This document shows, in pieces, positions 35,535 through 48,620 of a DNA stretch of 64,000 nt. The DNA lies in assembly GCA_961205875.1 (NCBI GenBank), contig OY540821.1, positions 9,672,001-9,736,000 of the forward strand, written 5' to 3'. Source of the DNA: Sialis fuliginosa (taxonomy: Eukaryota > Arthropoda > Insecta > Megaloptera > Sialidae). Both the position numbers and the translations under genes were made by a program. How positions within the stretch are numbered: the stretch's first letter is position 1; every line of letters starts with the position of its first letter. Under the pieces are notes generated by a model, which made no database searches, was not told the DNA's origin, and worked only from the letters and a program-made list of their open reading frames with translations.

Positions 35535-35702
35535 GGATCTTGGCTTCTGGGTGTAAGCCGCGTCGGTTTGGTCGTGTTATCGGCCAACGTTTCGTCACAC
35601 ATTGCAGTGGACATCTTCAGAGCTCTTCTCTCTTATGTGTGACGAAACGTTGGCCGATAACACGACCAAACTTACGCGGCTTACACCCAGAAGTCAAGAT
35701 CC
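35535..35702. mobile_element. Inverted repeat with hammerhead-like core (Penelope-like?)
   Basis: Arms 35,535-35,601 and 35,635-35,702 are about 90 percent inverted copies, each with GTGTGACGAAACGTTGGCC and CGCGGCTTACACCCAGAAG. On the minus strand CTGAAGA (35,614-35,620) precedes a GTCCAC...GTGTGAC hairpin and GAAAC (35,589-35,593), the order of the CUGANGA and GAAA boxes in hammerhead ribozymes. Penelope-like retroelements carry such ribozymes in their terminal repeats. A convincing third stem and cleavage site were not found. Related fragments are at 2965, about 37,095 and about 55,674. Confidence 0.5.
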
Positions 35703-36059
35703 AATTGAAACTTTTATTATAATTTTCGAAGAATTATTATATTTTAATATTATCTTTTTAAGAGATTTATTTATTCGTTTACAGGGGAACAGAAGAGTCC
35801 TCCCCCCCCCTCCCTATATATAGAAATAGGTTTTTTCATTATTCTTTAAATGTTCTTTTCACGTGGCTTTTTTTTTAAATTCAATTTAATTAAGGATGTT
35901 TCAGATTAAGTAAATTACAAAAAATAACTTCGGACTTAATATTAAATGCTCATTTATATAGTATGAATCTATTTATTAGGTTCTATCAAAACAGAGGTTC
36001 TCAAAATGTGTACAAAGTACATATATATTCCTAAATTTAAAACTACTAGTATTGTATAA

Positions 36060-36620
36060 TATAGTTATTTCTTATGATTTATACGAACATAAAAACAATT
36101 AATTAATATTTACAAACAGAATTGTGGAAATACGAAATTTTCTGAAAGTTCCTGAAATGCCCACCCGGTATCTGGCCTGAAACTCTAAGACGTAATTCAC
36201 GTCAAAAAATAAAAAATGTTACTGCGTAGAGAGTATATTCAAATATCTATGTATAATATATTGTTATTTTTGTTTTATTTCAATTAATTCATATTTACAT
36301 GCAAAAACGTAAAAATTCGATTTAAAAAAATAAAATTTATTCCATTTAAAAAACTACTCAAAAAAACTAAAAACTACTTACTCCTAAGAGAATTTATTCT
36401 AATATATTGTTATTTTTGTTTCAATTCAATCAATTAATATTTACAAGCTAAATCGTGGAAATACGAAATTTACTTTTTTTGTTTTTATCTATAATTTGAG
36501 ACCAAAACCCGCTCTGAGTGTCTGTCGAGATACACTGATTATAAATTTTCGCTAGCGCACAAACTGATCTCAGCACGTTACATCAAGTTTCTGAAATTCC
36601 CACTTATGTATATAGTATCT
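36060..36620 (+). repeat. Degenerate direct repeats
   Basis: TATTGTTATTTTTGTTT plus AATTAATATTTACAARC segments recur at about 36,100, 36,255-36,305 and 36,405-36,445, followed by GTGGAAATACGAAATTT (two copies) and CTGAAATKCCCAC (two copies). It looks like two to three diverged tandem copies with a period of about 300 bp. Confidence 0.45.
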
Positions 36621-38531
36621 GGTGTAAAACAACATTTAAAAAAATAACCTTTATTAATATTTTTACTTTTTACCTTAAATACTGATTCACATTTATAATA
36701 AAATTAATAAAAAAAATATTACGTGAAACGAATAAAGAAATAATGTATTTAAAAAAATGTAAGAATTACTCGAGAAAACATTGGATATGGGAGCCAATGC
36801 GTTTAATGTATTCAGTTGCACGTTTTTATGTAATTTTTGTATTACCATAAAAGATGATTAGCTGTATGCGACATAGATTAAGTAGAAACAAGCACATAAA
36901 TTAAGATTTCTAAAAACTATAATTGCGTGGGTAACATATTATAAGATATTTGCAAAATTATGTGTGTAATAAATACATAATACATTGTTTTTATATAAAT
37001 ATGTAGGCGAAATTAAATTGTTAATTCCTTTAATAAGATAATTTTTTCTATATTACACCTATTCAAAATACATTAAAATATCGATTGTATTGAGTGACGA
37101 AACGTTGGCTAATTTATGTATACGACCAATAATAATTTTGACTAGCCGTATGTTTCGGTATTATAAAGAATTTATATTTAATACCTCGGTATCTGTAGGG
37201 CATTTAATATAAATGACATCCCACTGACATTTATATTTATATGAATGACCTAAGTAGAAATCAGCAGTGGTGACAAGTGTACCTCATAAAATGCATGGAA
37301 TTTATATTATTATATCTACATTTATTACCACTGCTCTATAAATTCATAACGATTTGACACCTCGCAGATAGTGTTAGCTAAGCTTTTGCTCTAAAGAAAA
37401 TTCTTTATTTTAAGAAAATTTTTCAACTGCAAATACTTTCTTTTTTTGCTTTTTTGCTCTACACTTTATAAATTATAGTGACCTTTTTTTGCTCTACTCT
37501 TACACTTTTTTATATTATTTTTCTATTTGTAATTTTTCAACACAAATTAGCTTTTACAACTACAGTTTTCATTTTTTGAATTACAGAAACAAGCTACAAC
37601 TAAACACTAAAATAACCCCTGTTATAATATCTGATATTAATTTTACACGTTTATAACTGCATAGAAAGTACAATACAATTATTTTTACTGTAAGTATAGG
37701 CATTTGACTAAATTTAAGATAGATTGTAAAAAAATCATGGAAAACGTATTTTAATCAACACATATATTCCAAAAATAGTGAAAAAATCAAACTAACAACT
37801 CGGTTACGTTAAACATACATATTTTTTTCTTATTAAAAAATTTTAATTGGTTAAATATTTGAAAAAATAATGTCAAAATCTGAAACTGGTTTCAATGAAC
37901 GTGCATGATTTAAAATAATTAATTAATTAATTAGAAAGAGGAAACTTATATAAGTAACACATTCTCCTCACGTAAGGATTCGTAATGAACCCCCTCCCCC
38001 TCTCCCCCTAAGGCAATTATATAATTAAAAGTTGATCTCAATTCTAACGTTGAATTTTTAATACGAAATATTTTGTTTATATTTTTCTAATATAACTTTT
38101 TAGTAATGCTCCCTTCCCCAATCCTCCTCTCCCTAAGGTCCTAACATAATTAAAAGTTTTAGATGGCATTTTAACTAAGATTTTTATTTATTTATATTTT
38201 TTTAATATAAGTGTCTATATAATTTTGGTTTAATTCATTTATTATTTCAACGGTGAATTTATGTCGTCATATCCGTTCGTTACTTGATGAAATAAAGTCT
38301 GCTTTTATTTATTTTAAGAGAGCGAATAACCGTCTACGATGAGTCTATGGCACACATTTGATCTAATATACAGACTTGGTTATGTTATGTTCATATACAT
38401 ACACATGCTGAAATTGTAAATAATTAGCAACTGTGACCGGCCGGCATGAAGTCATTCCGAGGTCTGTTAAGTTGGACCCATTAACATAGACTACGAATAT
38501 TTTTACTTATAAGGTTTCGACACACTACAAT

Positions 38532-38716
38532 AAAACCGGCTTCAAAAACACTCTAAAAATTCTGAAAAGTATATATAATAACTAAATTTAACAGTTTTTG
38601 AAGTCGCTTTTATTTCTTCTTTCTTAAAAAGTTTTTTATTTGCTTGGCACCGATTTAAAAAAATGTTAACTTTAATTTTTATATACTCTGCAGTGTTTTT
38701 TTGAAGTCGGTATTAT
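38532..38716. mobile_element. MITE with ACCGACTTCAAAAA termini, copy J1
   Basis: AAAACCGGCTTCAAAAACAC at the left and TTTTTTTGAAGTCGGTATTA at the right are inverted repeats. TTAACAGTTTTTGAAGTCG and TTTTATTTGCTTGGCACCGA lie inside, as in the copies at 43,900-44,025 and 48,462. Confidence 0.6.
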
Positions 38717-38788
38717 TTTTTTAAGTGTTTCTTTGAGTTCTATGAACAGATTCTGACAACATTTATAGTTATGTCTCGGTTTTAAAAG

Positions 38789-39286
38789 TCCATACTAATA
38801 TTATAAATGCGAAAGTGTGTCTGTCTGTCTCTCTGTCTGTTTGTTACCTTTTCACGGCTAAACCACTGAACCGAAATTTGGCGGTGAGATAGCTGGCACC
38901 CCGAGAACGGACATAGGCTACTTCGTATCTCGAAAATTCAACCCCTAAAGAAATTGCAAGGGGGTGGAAAATTTTTAATTTTTTTTAGTAATTAATATTT
39001 TACCCTCCGTTACATATGAAGGGCCGTAATGGGTTTTATTCGATCCGGCGGGAAAAATACCACAAGGGTGTGGTATTAGAAGGAAAAACAACCCCCTATC
39101 TCGCAAAGCAGTCGAGCTATTTGCGATTTTGCATAATGAATGAAAACCAAAATATAGAAAAATTTTATATTTCACACTCTTTTACATATGAATGGTTGTA
39201 ATTAGTTTCATTCGATTCGACGAAAAAATTATTATGAGGATGGGGGTTTCGAAATCCACGTGAGCGAAGCCGCGGGTAGCAGCTAG
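38789..39286 (+). mobile_element. Helitron-like element, copy A3 (longest)
   Basis: It starts TCCATACTAATATTATAAA and ends GCCGCGGGTAGCAGCTAG followed by T. A (GTCT)n run follows the 5' end, and a GC-rich hairpin-like GAAGCCGCGGG precedes the CTAG end. It has no Rep/helicase. The base before TC is G rather than the expected A in this copy. Confidence 0.6.
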
Positions 39287-42200
39287 TTATCAATAATATT
39301 AATAAAAATTTACTGTTTGATATTAATCTAAAAATTAAACTTTAAATAGTTCGAAATTTCGTTGTTTATTACTATTATATAAAAATAATGAAAAAAAAGT
39401 TTTTATAAAAAATCAAATTACCATGCGAACGTGTGTTTTCGAAAAAAATTGCATAACTTAATTATAATTGCATTTTAGCGAAAAATGTATAAGGAAAAAA
39501 TCATCTTAAAATAGACCAAAAGACAAGAAAAAAATTAAAATCTAGAATTGTTTTTTCATAAAATCATTACAAACATCCTAAAAATTTTAAATCCCCCCCC
39601 CTAACCCCATCAGGAGTTAGTTTATTTTGAATAATGATTATTATTATTTCTACACTAGCCAATGGTATAGAATTTTAAACAGTAAAATTTATTTATTTAC
39701 ATTTTTTATATAATCGGGGGGTCCAAGTTGATGAGGGCCTGGACCTCGGCAGCTGTGAGGCGTTTGACCCACGCGACTGGCGATGACATTCACAACACAC
39801 AGACGCGCGCCGACTCAAGTTCATTATCGCTTTGCAGGGACGGCATAAAAACTACTGCCCTATTGTAATATTATTTTAACCGTCTAGAAGTGAAATAATG
39901 CTCGCAACTCATTTTGCAAATGCCCTATTTCGCAAAACATTTTTAGATCGAGTGTAGAACACACAACTAAACAAAGCATTCTTGGGGCGTGAAAGGAGGT
40001 GGGTAGATAAGGCCTGTTTTTCGCCTCACTCATGCGTTAAAAGTTAAAACATTTCATATTATATATATAAAATTATTGTATTATTGAGTATATGTCATTT
40101 ACGAACATACAAGATTTATGTTATTATTAAAACAATAAATGATATAATATAAATAACACGTCAAAAAAGCACATGTTTTACCTTTTTTGAACTGTTTTAT
40201 TTTATATTACACTAGCGGATTGGACCCGATGTTACCCGGGGATATTAATTTAATTAAACATAAAGTAATCATGCCCACAACACATGTTCACCGCGAAATG
40301 TTTTTTCCAACTTTATTTTGTGTGAGACTGTTTTTCTGATATTTTTTTTAGATAAATTAAATTTAAAGATCAAGTTATATGTATATTTTAGTTATTCCAT
40401 ATGATTTAAACAAAATTCGAAATCACATGTTTCAGTTGGATAAAATATATTAGCATATCACATGCTATAATTCGCAGCAATTAAAACACCTTTAAATACT
40501 CATGAAACTAATAACGTTACCAGATTTTGTTTGTTGCACTACTAGCATCTGATTTTTAAGGAAATATTGTAAATTAATATCCATAGAAAGCAACACGAAT
40601 TACAAAATGAGGTGTACACAAGTGTGTACGGCGGGCGTTAATGGGTTAAGTTGAACTTTAACCTGCTCATGCTATAAAAAATTATCCAACCCTGAATTTG
40701 TATAATACTTCTATAGACTAAACAATATTTTTAATGAACTTTAAAAAATAAAATATTTAATTTAGCATGCGTGAATTTTTAAGTATACTGAACATAAATA
40801 CAATATATAAACCTCTCAAAACGTATAGTAATCCCCCAATTTACGTGGTTAATTGGTTCCATGAAACAAGCGTATAAAAAAATCGCGTAAATCGAGTAAT
40901 GGAAATTGTTTTAAAGTTTTTCCACCCTTTTGAAGTGAATAGTGTTTCACGCCAGCCAGATACTGGGGGTGGGATTTCAGAAGAATCATTGAATAACTCA
41001 GAAACAAAAAATTCTCTTCTTTGTCTTCTTGAAAATAAACTTGAAATAAAAATATTTTTAACGGAAATTTCGCATTAATTTCATGGTATTTATTAAACAG
41101 TTAAAACGTGTGGTTAGAAAAAATATACATTTTGATAAGTTTCACTGTAAATTATTATTTATAACATTTAATATTTTTTCTAATTTTCGAATCAAATTTA
41201 TTTAATTAATTTCCTATGAAAAATTAACATTTTCTGTTAGGTTCACTTACCTAGAGTTGCATGATGTTTTTTTTATAAATATGGATAATTTTTTCATGTA
41301 ACATGCGTAATGATTAAGTAAACTTAACTTTTAATGAGATACAATGTTACTTATAAATTTTAAAATATCTAGAACAGTTAGTTATACATATTAGGTACCA
41401 GTTTGTTTAAGACTTTTAGAGCAATGGCCGAAAATTAGATTATTTTTTACATTGTCGGTGTTAAATTTCAATTGATTGCTATAATTTTTAATTTTTAATG
41501 ACTTCTTTATAATGTGTATGAATTTTTAATTAAAGGTTTTAGTAGTTTATAAATATGATTTCTTCGTATATTTGTGTATTTAAAAAAGAATAAGAGTACA
41601 CTAGCTAAAAAAAGTAGAATTACGTATACTGTCACTTTTATATATATGCTACTGTATTGAAGGGTTGAGGGATTGAGGGTTAATTAGAAATGGGACTATA
41701 TAAGCTATATATTGGTATTTTATTTATAACTCGACGATTATTAGTTTTGGAGATATAAGCTTTCAAAGTGTAACATATTTTCGTTGCATTCGTGCTTCAG
41801 AACTTTTATTTACTTATATTTCCGAAAAAGATGTAATTCTACGTTAAACAAATTTTCATAGTGTTTAATTCAGAGTATTTTGGATGAAAAATTAGACATT
41901 TTAATTGATAAAATCTAAATGTTTTTTTTAGCAAAATTAATAGTTTTTTTTTGGGTCAGTTGACAGATTTTTTTCAAACTTTCGGTGCTAATTTCACACA
42001 GGTAGGGGAGTAAACGCCATGTTTAGAAATATTTTGATAAATAAGTTGAAAAAACTGATATAAAATGTAGAAAGTTAATTTGATACAATACAAAAAAAGT
42101 TTAATTTCATGAAAATTACTTTACTATTCTCTAATCGAACTACTTAAGTATTGCAATTAGAAAATCGACAAATAGTTTAAATCTATAATATACGCACTAT

Positions 42201-42554
42201 GAATTAAGCAGCCCTGATAATACTTAATATTCCTGTCACACATCGCACTTTTCCTTAAATGAATATTCCTTTCGTATGTGCTAAAAAGAAATCGGCTTAC
42301 ATATGAAACATTCGCGTAAAATTTAATCGGTAATACAGGTGCGTGATGTACCGGCCGAGAACAATGAATGACAGATATATCATGACATGAATTAGTTCAG
42401 GTAGAGAAAGTATTGTGAGGTATGTGAAATGGAAGTACAAAAACATTACCTTTGAAATGCATTCAATTTAAATTATTTATATTTTCAAAATTACATTAAT
42501 TTAAAATTTTCAAATTATGCCAAAACGTTAAGACTACTTTTTTTTGACTTCTTT
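39287..42554. other. Gene-free AT-rich DNA with TE remnants
   Basis: It includes a G/C-rich island (about 39,715-39,860, CGGGGGGTCC ... GACGGCATAAA), a CACTAGCGGATTGGACCCG repeat end (40,212), a pogo-like AGTAATCCCCCAATTTACG end (about 40,830) and a repeat at 41,640-41,760 that is also present, once inverted, at 46,130-46,290 and 48,680-48,780. No coding exon is seen. Confidence 0.4.
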
Positions 42555-42578
42555 AAGATATACCATTCTTGAACAATA

Positions 42579-43060
42579 CTCCAGTGTTGGACACTTTTTT
42601 AATTAAATGTACTGAATTAGAAATATTTGTTGATATTTGATTACTGGCATTACTGAAGTATAATCTATAGACACTCTAAAACAGCTTAATTAGAGGACAA
42701 TCGGCCAATGGGTGTCAAAATGGTGGGCATTTAAACTAATTATTAGTGTAATCTATTTATTAATTATAATAATTGTTTCAAATTGTACGATTTTATAAAT
42801 TTTGTGTCACAGTACTTATTATTTTGTAACCATTAGCAAATGTTTATCACTGGGTGTCCATTACTGATTTACTTTGTCCATTACATGAGAAAAAACATTA
42901 ACAAAATAAAAGGCTAAATGGTAATTAAATTAATTTAATAAAAAGGTACTTATTTTATTAGTAACATGTGATCATAAGAATTACAAAAAAGAAGCCCATC
43001 AATCCCAAAAAACAGTAAACCTTGTTCTTAAAGCGTCCAAGACTTGTGCCAGTACCTTAT
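42579..43060 (-). mobile_element. AAGGTACTGGCACCA-family element, copy D1
   Basis: It ends CCAAGACTTGTGCCAGTACC. Inside, CAATCGGCCAATGGGTGTCAAAATGG, CAAAAAAGAAGCCCATCAATC and AACAAAATAAAAGGC align over about 480 bp with the copy at 62,259-62,743. The left end is decayed. Confidence 0.65.
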
Positions 43061-45037
43061 ATGAATTTATTCAATTGAAAAACAATAGTTGACCAAAATA
43101 AAAAAAAAGATTCAGAAGGGACATATTTTTTGTTGCTATTTTTTGCATACCTAGAAAATAAAGAATGATTTTTCGAAATTCAACCAACCACCATTGGGGG
43201 AAAGGATTATGCCTCCCCCCCCTGACTCCCCCTCTAGATAAGAACTTTAGTATATCCATAAACAAGGTTTTGGAATTTAAAATTCAATGTCCAACTAAAA
43301 CTAATCGAAATGAATAAAATTGATAGATATTGAACCGTTATTATTTGAAAGTTCTACTGTATTTATTTATACAATAGCCATGAAAAACAATTGAATATCG
43401 TCAAAGACAAACGACGATTGATGTGACAGAGAGATATATACGTGTACATATAAGTGCCTCTTTGTTTTTACTCTGATTTAATTACTTTATGTTAGATTGA
43501 AACTGGTTCACACAGTATTAATATCTGGACAAGTAAATTACACGCGGAAGCTGCGATGGACACATTGTAATTATTTAACTGGGTTACTGTAATATCTGTA
43601 GAGTTTTTGTTAATTATATATTTTGGTCCTATATTTTTTTTCACCGTGATATTGAATTTGTATTTTAAAACTTCATTAGACTTATCGTGTGGTTTTTATT
43701 TTTATACTAGTTTTAATTACCCAGTACAACTAATTTTTTTGTCAATAAAAAAATTCAGTTGTGTATTATTTTTAGCAAGTATGAAAAAAATAAAACTGAC
43801 ATTGAACATAATGTAATAATATGAAGTTTATTTAATGCTATTTGATATAAAAAACTGTAAAAACACCAAAGTATATACCTAATAATTAAATTTATTAATC
43901 TTAATTTTTCATTCTTAAATAGTTTTTTATTTGCTTGGTACCGACGTCAAAAACTATTAAATTTAATTATTAGGTATAAATACTTTTCAGTATTTTTCAG
44001 TTTTTTTTTAAGTCGGTTTTATTTTTTTCTTTAAAAGTTTATTATTTTTCCCTTTTTGAGTAAAGTACCTTCGAAATCCATGGTATTGATTGAGTGAAAC
44101 TTGCTTACTACAATCAATCAGAAATCGATTCGAGTTGTCAGAACTCTTACTATGAGTATCTCTATTTTATTATAGGAAATCCCCTCTTACCTCTCGACCC
44201 TTAAAGACTGTACCCAACCAACACAATTAAAATCATATTTTAAAGAAATTTAAATTTGAATTGTGTTTGCAAAAGTACCCAATTCCCATAAAAAAATACT
44301 AACTTCCTAAAAATTAAATAAATTTTATTATTTTGCAAGCACTTTGAACTGGGTAAACTTATATGACATTTTCGACAATAAAAAATGATGGTACTAAACC
44401 AGTGGTAAAAAAACCATACTCACCAACTGTGTTTTAGTAAATTGAAATACCACTGTTCTAAATAATTAAATTCCAAAACAAATCCACAGAATTTAAGACC
44501 TCGTTCAAAGTCTTTGTAATACCAGACACAATTATCACAATAAAAATGTATTTTACACAAATATAATAAGTATAAAAATATCATAATGATAATTCAAAGA
44601 ATGTAGAATTAATTAGCAATTAAATACATTGTAGCATTTAAAATTCTTAAGGGCCCATCAATATCTCTATTCTAATTAGCAACAGTTTCGAAATACCTTA
44701 ATGACGACTTAACTTTGACTTTGTTTAGGGCCTTAGTAGTAGCCCCAGGCCTAGTGAATACGGAAGGCAGACGATGAATATTTATTAGTGTTCTACAATT
44801 AATTCTGACATGCCAACATTAGAAACAGAAATTCCTATTTGTTAAAACCGTTAACCACATATGTTTGTACAATTTACATTCAATTATCCGGCAGTTTATT
44901 GATTAATTAAGGAAATTGTAATTGTAAGGAGTTAGGAGCAAGATAATTTCCACAAAATGTAAAAAAAAAAATACTTTAATATTTTATGATTCAAATATTA
45001 TAATAATTGTAAATAATAAATAAATAATTTTTTTCAG

Positions 45038-45083
45038 ATGTTCTTCTATGACAAATTTATCGATCAGTGGTGCAGCAGTTAGG
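45038..45083 (+). CDS. Candidate internal exon (46 nt)
   Basis: TTTTTTTCAG precedes and TTAGG|GTAAAT follows. Only one frame is open (one leading base, then CSSMTNLSISGAAVR) and it leaves in phase 0. I do not recognise the peptide. If real, it belongs to a plus-strand gene spanning the repeat-rich region. This rests on splice-site appearance only. Confidence 0.2.
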
Positions 45084-47798
45084 GTAAATATATTATTTTT
45101 AATACATTTTATTTTCACTGTAATCTATAATGCAAAGTATGTTATTGTTAAAAAAGTTATAGAACATAAAAAATTCCAATATAGAAATTTCTTGTTAAAT
45201 AAAATGTGACCACTGGTAAGGTCACCTTTCTTATATGTACAAAAATTCATAGATTTTTAAAATGTGCAACTCATAAAACACATCTGGTTGCAATCCATTT
45301 TATTGTAGGTGTTTTAGGAATTTTTTCAAACAATCGTCAAATACTGCCCATTCATAAAAAGTCACTAAAAGTGTTTTTTTTTTCGATATGAATGAAATTT
45401 TTTCTGGAACAACACAAATTCCTTCTATGCTTCTAGTTTTTTTTATTATTAAAAATACATTTCTAACATTTGAATACGTCTTCGTGGTGACGTCAATCCC
45501 CGCGCCAACGCTGATTGGTCAAGGAGCTGATGAGACTACCTTGTCTTTATATACCTTGCCGTAAGCCTATCTTTTGCTCTCGAACTAATTCTTTATAATA
45601 CCGGACATATGTCTACCGTTGCTCGAGTCTTCGAGTTGCATGTGCAAAGCCAATATCCCTGCATTCCGTGCAGCAATAATATAACTGACGGTGAGATACG
45701 GTAGGGTGGGGGAGAGGAGAGTTGAAGGAACCGCAACAAGTTGAATTGCCATAAGAGGAAACACGATTGTGTGTGTTACGTAAGTTTGGGAACCGAAGCC
45801 ATTTTACTATACACACACTTATACCGATTTGGCAAACGAGACATAGGTGTTATTATTTATGCACTTTCCATTCGTAAGAGTTGATTCAACTCGGATTGTG
45901 TTTGCTTGCAGATAATATTGATGAAATTTCTGTATATGTTAATTTAATTCTCCGAAATAGATATCACATTTGCAAAATATTGACGATTTCTATTATAACT
46001 AATATAAACTTCATATAGACCAGCAGAAGTATTAGATCGTTTATTGACGTGAAATATAATTGGTGAAATCTAACAGAAGTGGGCCTACAGAAAAAAGTAC
46101 TGAGTGGGTCTAGTAATGGTATTTTTGACGTAGAACTACGTCTTCCATAGAGATATTAGGCATTAGTTGGGGGTAACTTCGCTAGCATAAATGCAAGTAT
46201 TTTATGTGACTCTTATATCTCTGGAACTAATCGTATAGAGGAATAAATAAGACGCCAATATATAGTTTATATAGTCATATATCGGACCAGTAATTGTTGT
46301 TTTAGCTGACCCGGCAAATGTTGTTCTGCCCAAAAATAATTTGTTTAAAAATCAAACCATAAATACACAATTTCTACCGGGTCCATTTTTTGTTAAAATA
46401 TTTATTTCCATGTAACTAACATATATTCTGAATATGAGCCAAATCGGACTATACATTTTGGTAACAGTTTCATATACGGTCTAGCATTAGTTGTTATGTA
46501 TCCATAGTCTTTCCTAATTTAAGGTTATAACCATTTCAAACTCTCTTTAGCGGAAAAATGGTGATTTTACGAAAATGTGACGAAAACAAAGAATTGAAAC
46601 AAAAAGATTTAGCAAATTGTTTCAAGTACCTACATATCGTACGTAATTTCTTCTGTTATATTATAATAAAATTATGATTCTTCATTTAAACATATTTTTA
46701 GGAAAATATTTTCAAATTTATTTCCGTTTATAACACGTTTTTGATCCGATCCTTTCAAGAGCGTTATAACGAAGTTTCACTGTATTCATTAAACATTGGT
46801 CTCGTTCAACGGAACAACGAGGTTTGATTGGTTGATTCATGAAATATCTGGTGGAATGTACCAGAAATTTAAAGAATGCCATTTTTTAAGCGTGTAAGGA
46901 AGTGAGAAAGAAGTAACCAGAAAGAGATAGAAACTAGTGTTCTGGCAGAAACGCTCGAGATGAAGTGAACATAAGAGTTATTTTTTCTTAAAAAATGACA
47001 TTATTTTAATTTCTGATACTGTTGGGGCCGTAAATTACACTTAGGTTTTAAAATAATTATGTATTAATTAAAACATTTATTAAACACATTGTTATAAATT
47101 TTAACACTTGAACACAAATAGTAATATAACATTAAGGCATTGATCCTTTTTTAGACTGAATACTGTCTTTTTTAATATGTCTGAGAGAATTTGGGTTGAT
47201 GTTGTTTACTAAGAGAAAATTATTGTTTATTAATCGAGTTGTTTTGTTTTTATTTATTCAAAACCTACTAACATTACTCTATAAGTGGGAGGAGCGTAGT
47301 GAGGGCAAATGGACTGTATTGAAAGGGTGTGTTACTTATTTAGGCTGTCATAGACGGGCCTGAACAGGTGCATTCCACCAGAAATTCCATGAATCAACCA
47401 ATCAAAGCTCGTTGTTCCGTTTTTCTGGTCAGACGTGAATGTGACCATTAACTGATAAAAGTCTGCCATAGTCTGACAGTTTAATAACATTAAAAGACAT
47501 AACCATAGATGGCAATGATGAATCAGATGAATAATAATGATTGATCTGTATAATCCATAGAACATGTATTCTTCATTATACTCAGCACCAATGGCTTAGC
47601 CACAATACGTATGAATGAACAAGAGCCTGGCAAAAAATAAAGAAACATGTACATTATGTCGTCACGGGTCATGATTAGCATAATACTAAAAACAACTTTT
47701 TTTTAGTAGACAACCATGACATTTTCTATAATTCTTGTTGTATGTAATATAGGTACATTTGCGAGTATGTATGTGTGTGTGTGTGTGTCTGTTCATAC
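45084..47798. other. Gene-free DNA with TE fragments
   Basis: It holds an inverted fragment of the AAGGTTAG family (about 45,470-45,560), a single TGTCCGGTAT-family end (45,588-45,608), a GC-richer tract at 45,615-45,800, and the repeat 46,470-46,530 that is the empty site of the palindromic MITE. A (GT)n microsatellite is at about 47,771-47,789. Confidence 0.4.
46470..46530 (+). repeat. Paralogous empty site of the palindromic MITE
   Basis: TTCATATACGGTCTAGCATT ... TCTTTCCTAATTTAAGGTTA matches 20,690-20,746 joined to 20,899-20,915, with a single TAA (46,520-46,522) where the other copy has TAA-insert-TAA. Confidence 0.75.
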
Positions 47799-48248
47799 TA
47801 GAGCTGGGCGCGTGAGTAATTTTTGCTCACGATCACGCACGCTCACGAGAGAAAAAATTTTAGTCACGCCCGCTCACTCACGGTTACAAAAAAAAGTATT
47901 CACGATCACGCCCGCTCACGAATTCTATTTGTTTACTCACGCCCGATCACGCACGGCGGGTCACGCTCGTGACCCAAATAATATATTATAAATAAAATGT
48001 TTAATATAAAAATTCGATTTAACAGATTATCATATATGCATGAGATCAGAAATTAAAGAAATATCAAAATATACATACATATACTCACGGACTCACGCAC
48101 GACAAAAATGTACTCACGCCCGGTCACGCCCGATTGTTTTATTTTGACTCACGATCACGCCCGCTCACGATCCAATATTTTAAAATCGCTCACGTCACGT
48201 CGGGTCACGGCCGTGACCCGAAAAATTCACGGCCCGCCCCCAGCTCTA
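47799..48248. mobile_element. hAT MITE packed with CACG repeats
   Basis: The termini are TAGAGCTGGGCG and CCCCCAGCTCTA, flanked by perfect GTTCATAC duplications (47,791-47,798 and 48,249-48,256). The 450-bp interior carries some twenty TCACG-type motifs, many as CACGCCCGCTCACG or CACGATCACG, clustered toward both ends and absent from the AT-rich centre. No ORF of note. Confidence 0.85.
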
Positions 48249-48461
48249 GTTCATACTACAGATATATCAATCAGTGCCGTGTTTTTATTTAGGGGCCCCG
48301 TTCCCCTAAATTTTTAGTTAAATTTATAATCCAATATTGCATACACTCGTAAGGTGTGGTTATTTTTAACAGACTTGAAAGAAAGGAGGAGGCAGGGCCG
48401 TAACTACAGGCTCGAGGTCCTCAGGGCAAGAAGAGATCGAGCCCCCCTCCCAAATAATTTA

Positions 48462-48620
48462 ACCGACTTCAAGAAAACCCTAAAAAGTAAATAACATAAT
48501 TAAATTTAACAGTTTTTGAAGTCAGTGTGCTAAGTCAATAAAAAACTTTTTAAGAATGAAAAAAAGAAACTGTTTATTGTATTCTTTTCAGTATTTTTAG
48601 GTTTTTTTTAAGTCGATTAT
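48462..48620. mobile_element. ACCGACTTCAAAAA-family MITE, copy J2
   Basis: AACCGACTTCAAGAAAACCC at the left and TTTTTTTTAAGTCGATTA at the right are imperfect TIRs. TTAACAGTTTTTGAAGTC is shared with J1. Confidence 0.55.

Noticed and set aside
47771..48320. CRISPR-like spaced repeats of CACGCCCGCTCACG
   Set aside because: Spacing is irregular, repeats are degenerate and the region is a hAT MITE in a eukaryotic genome.
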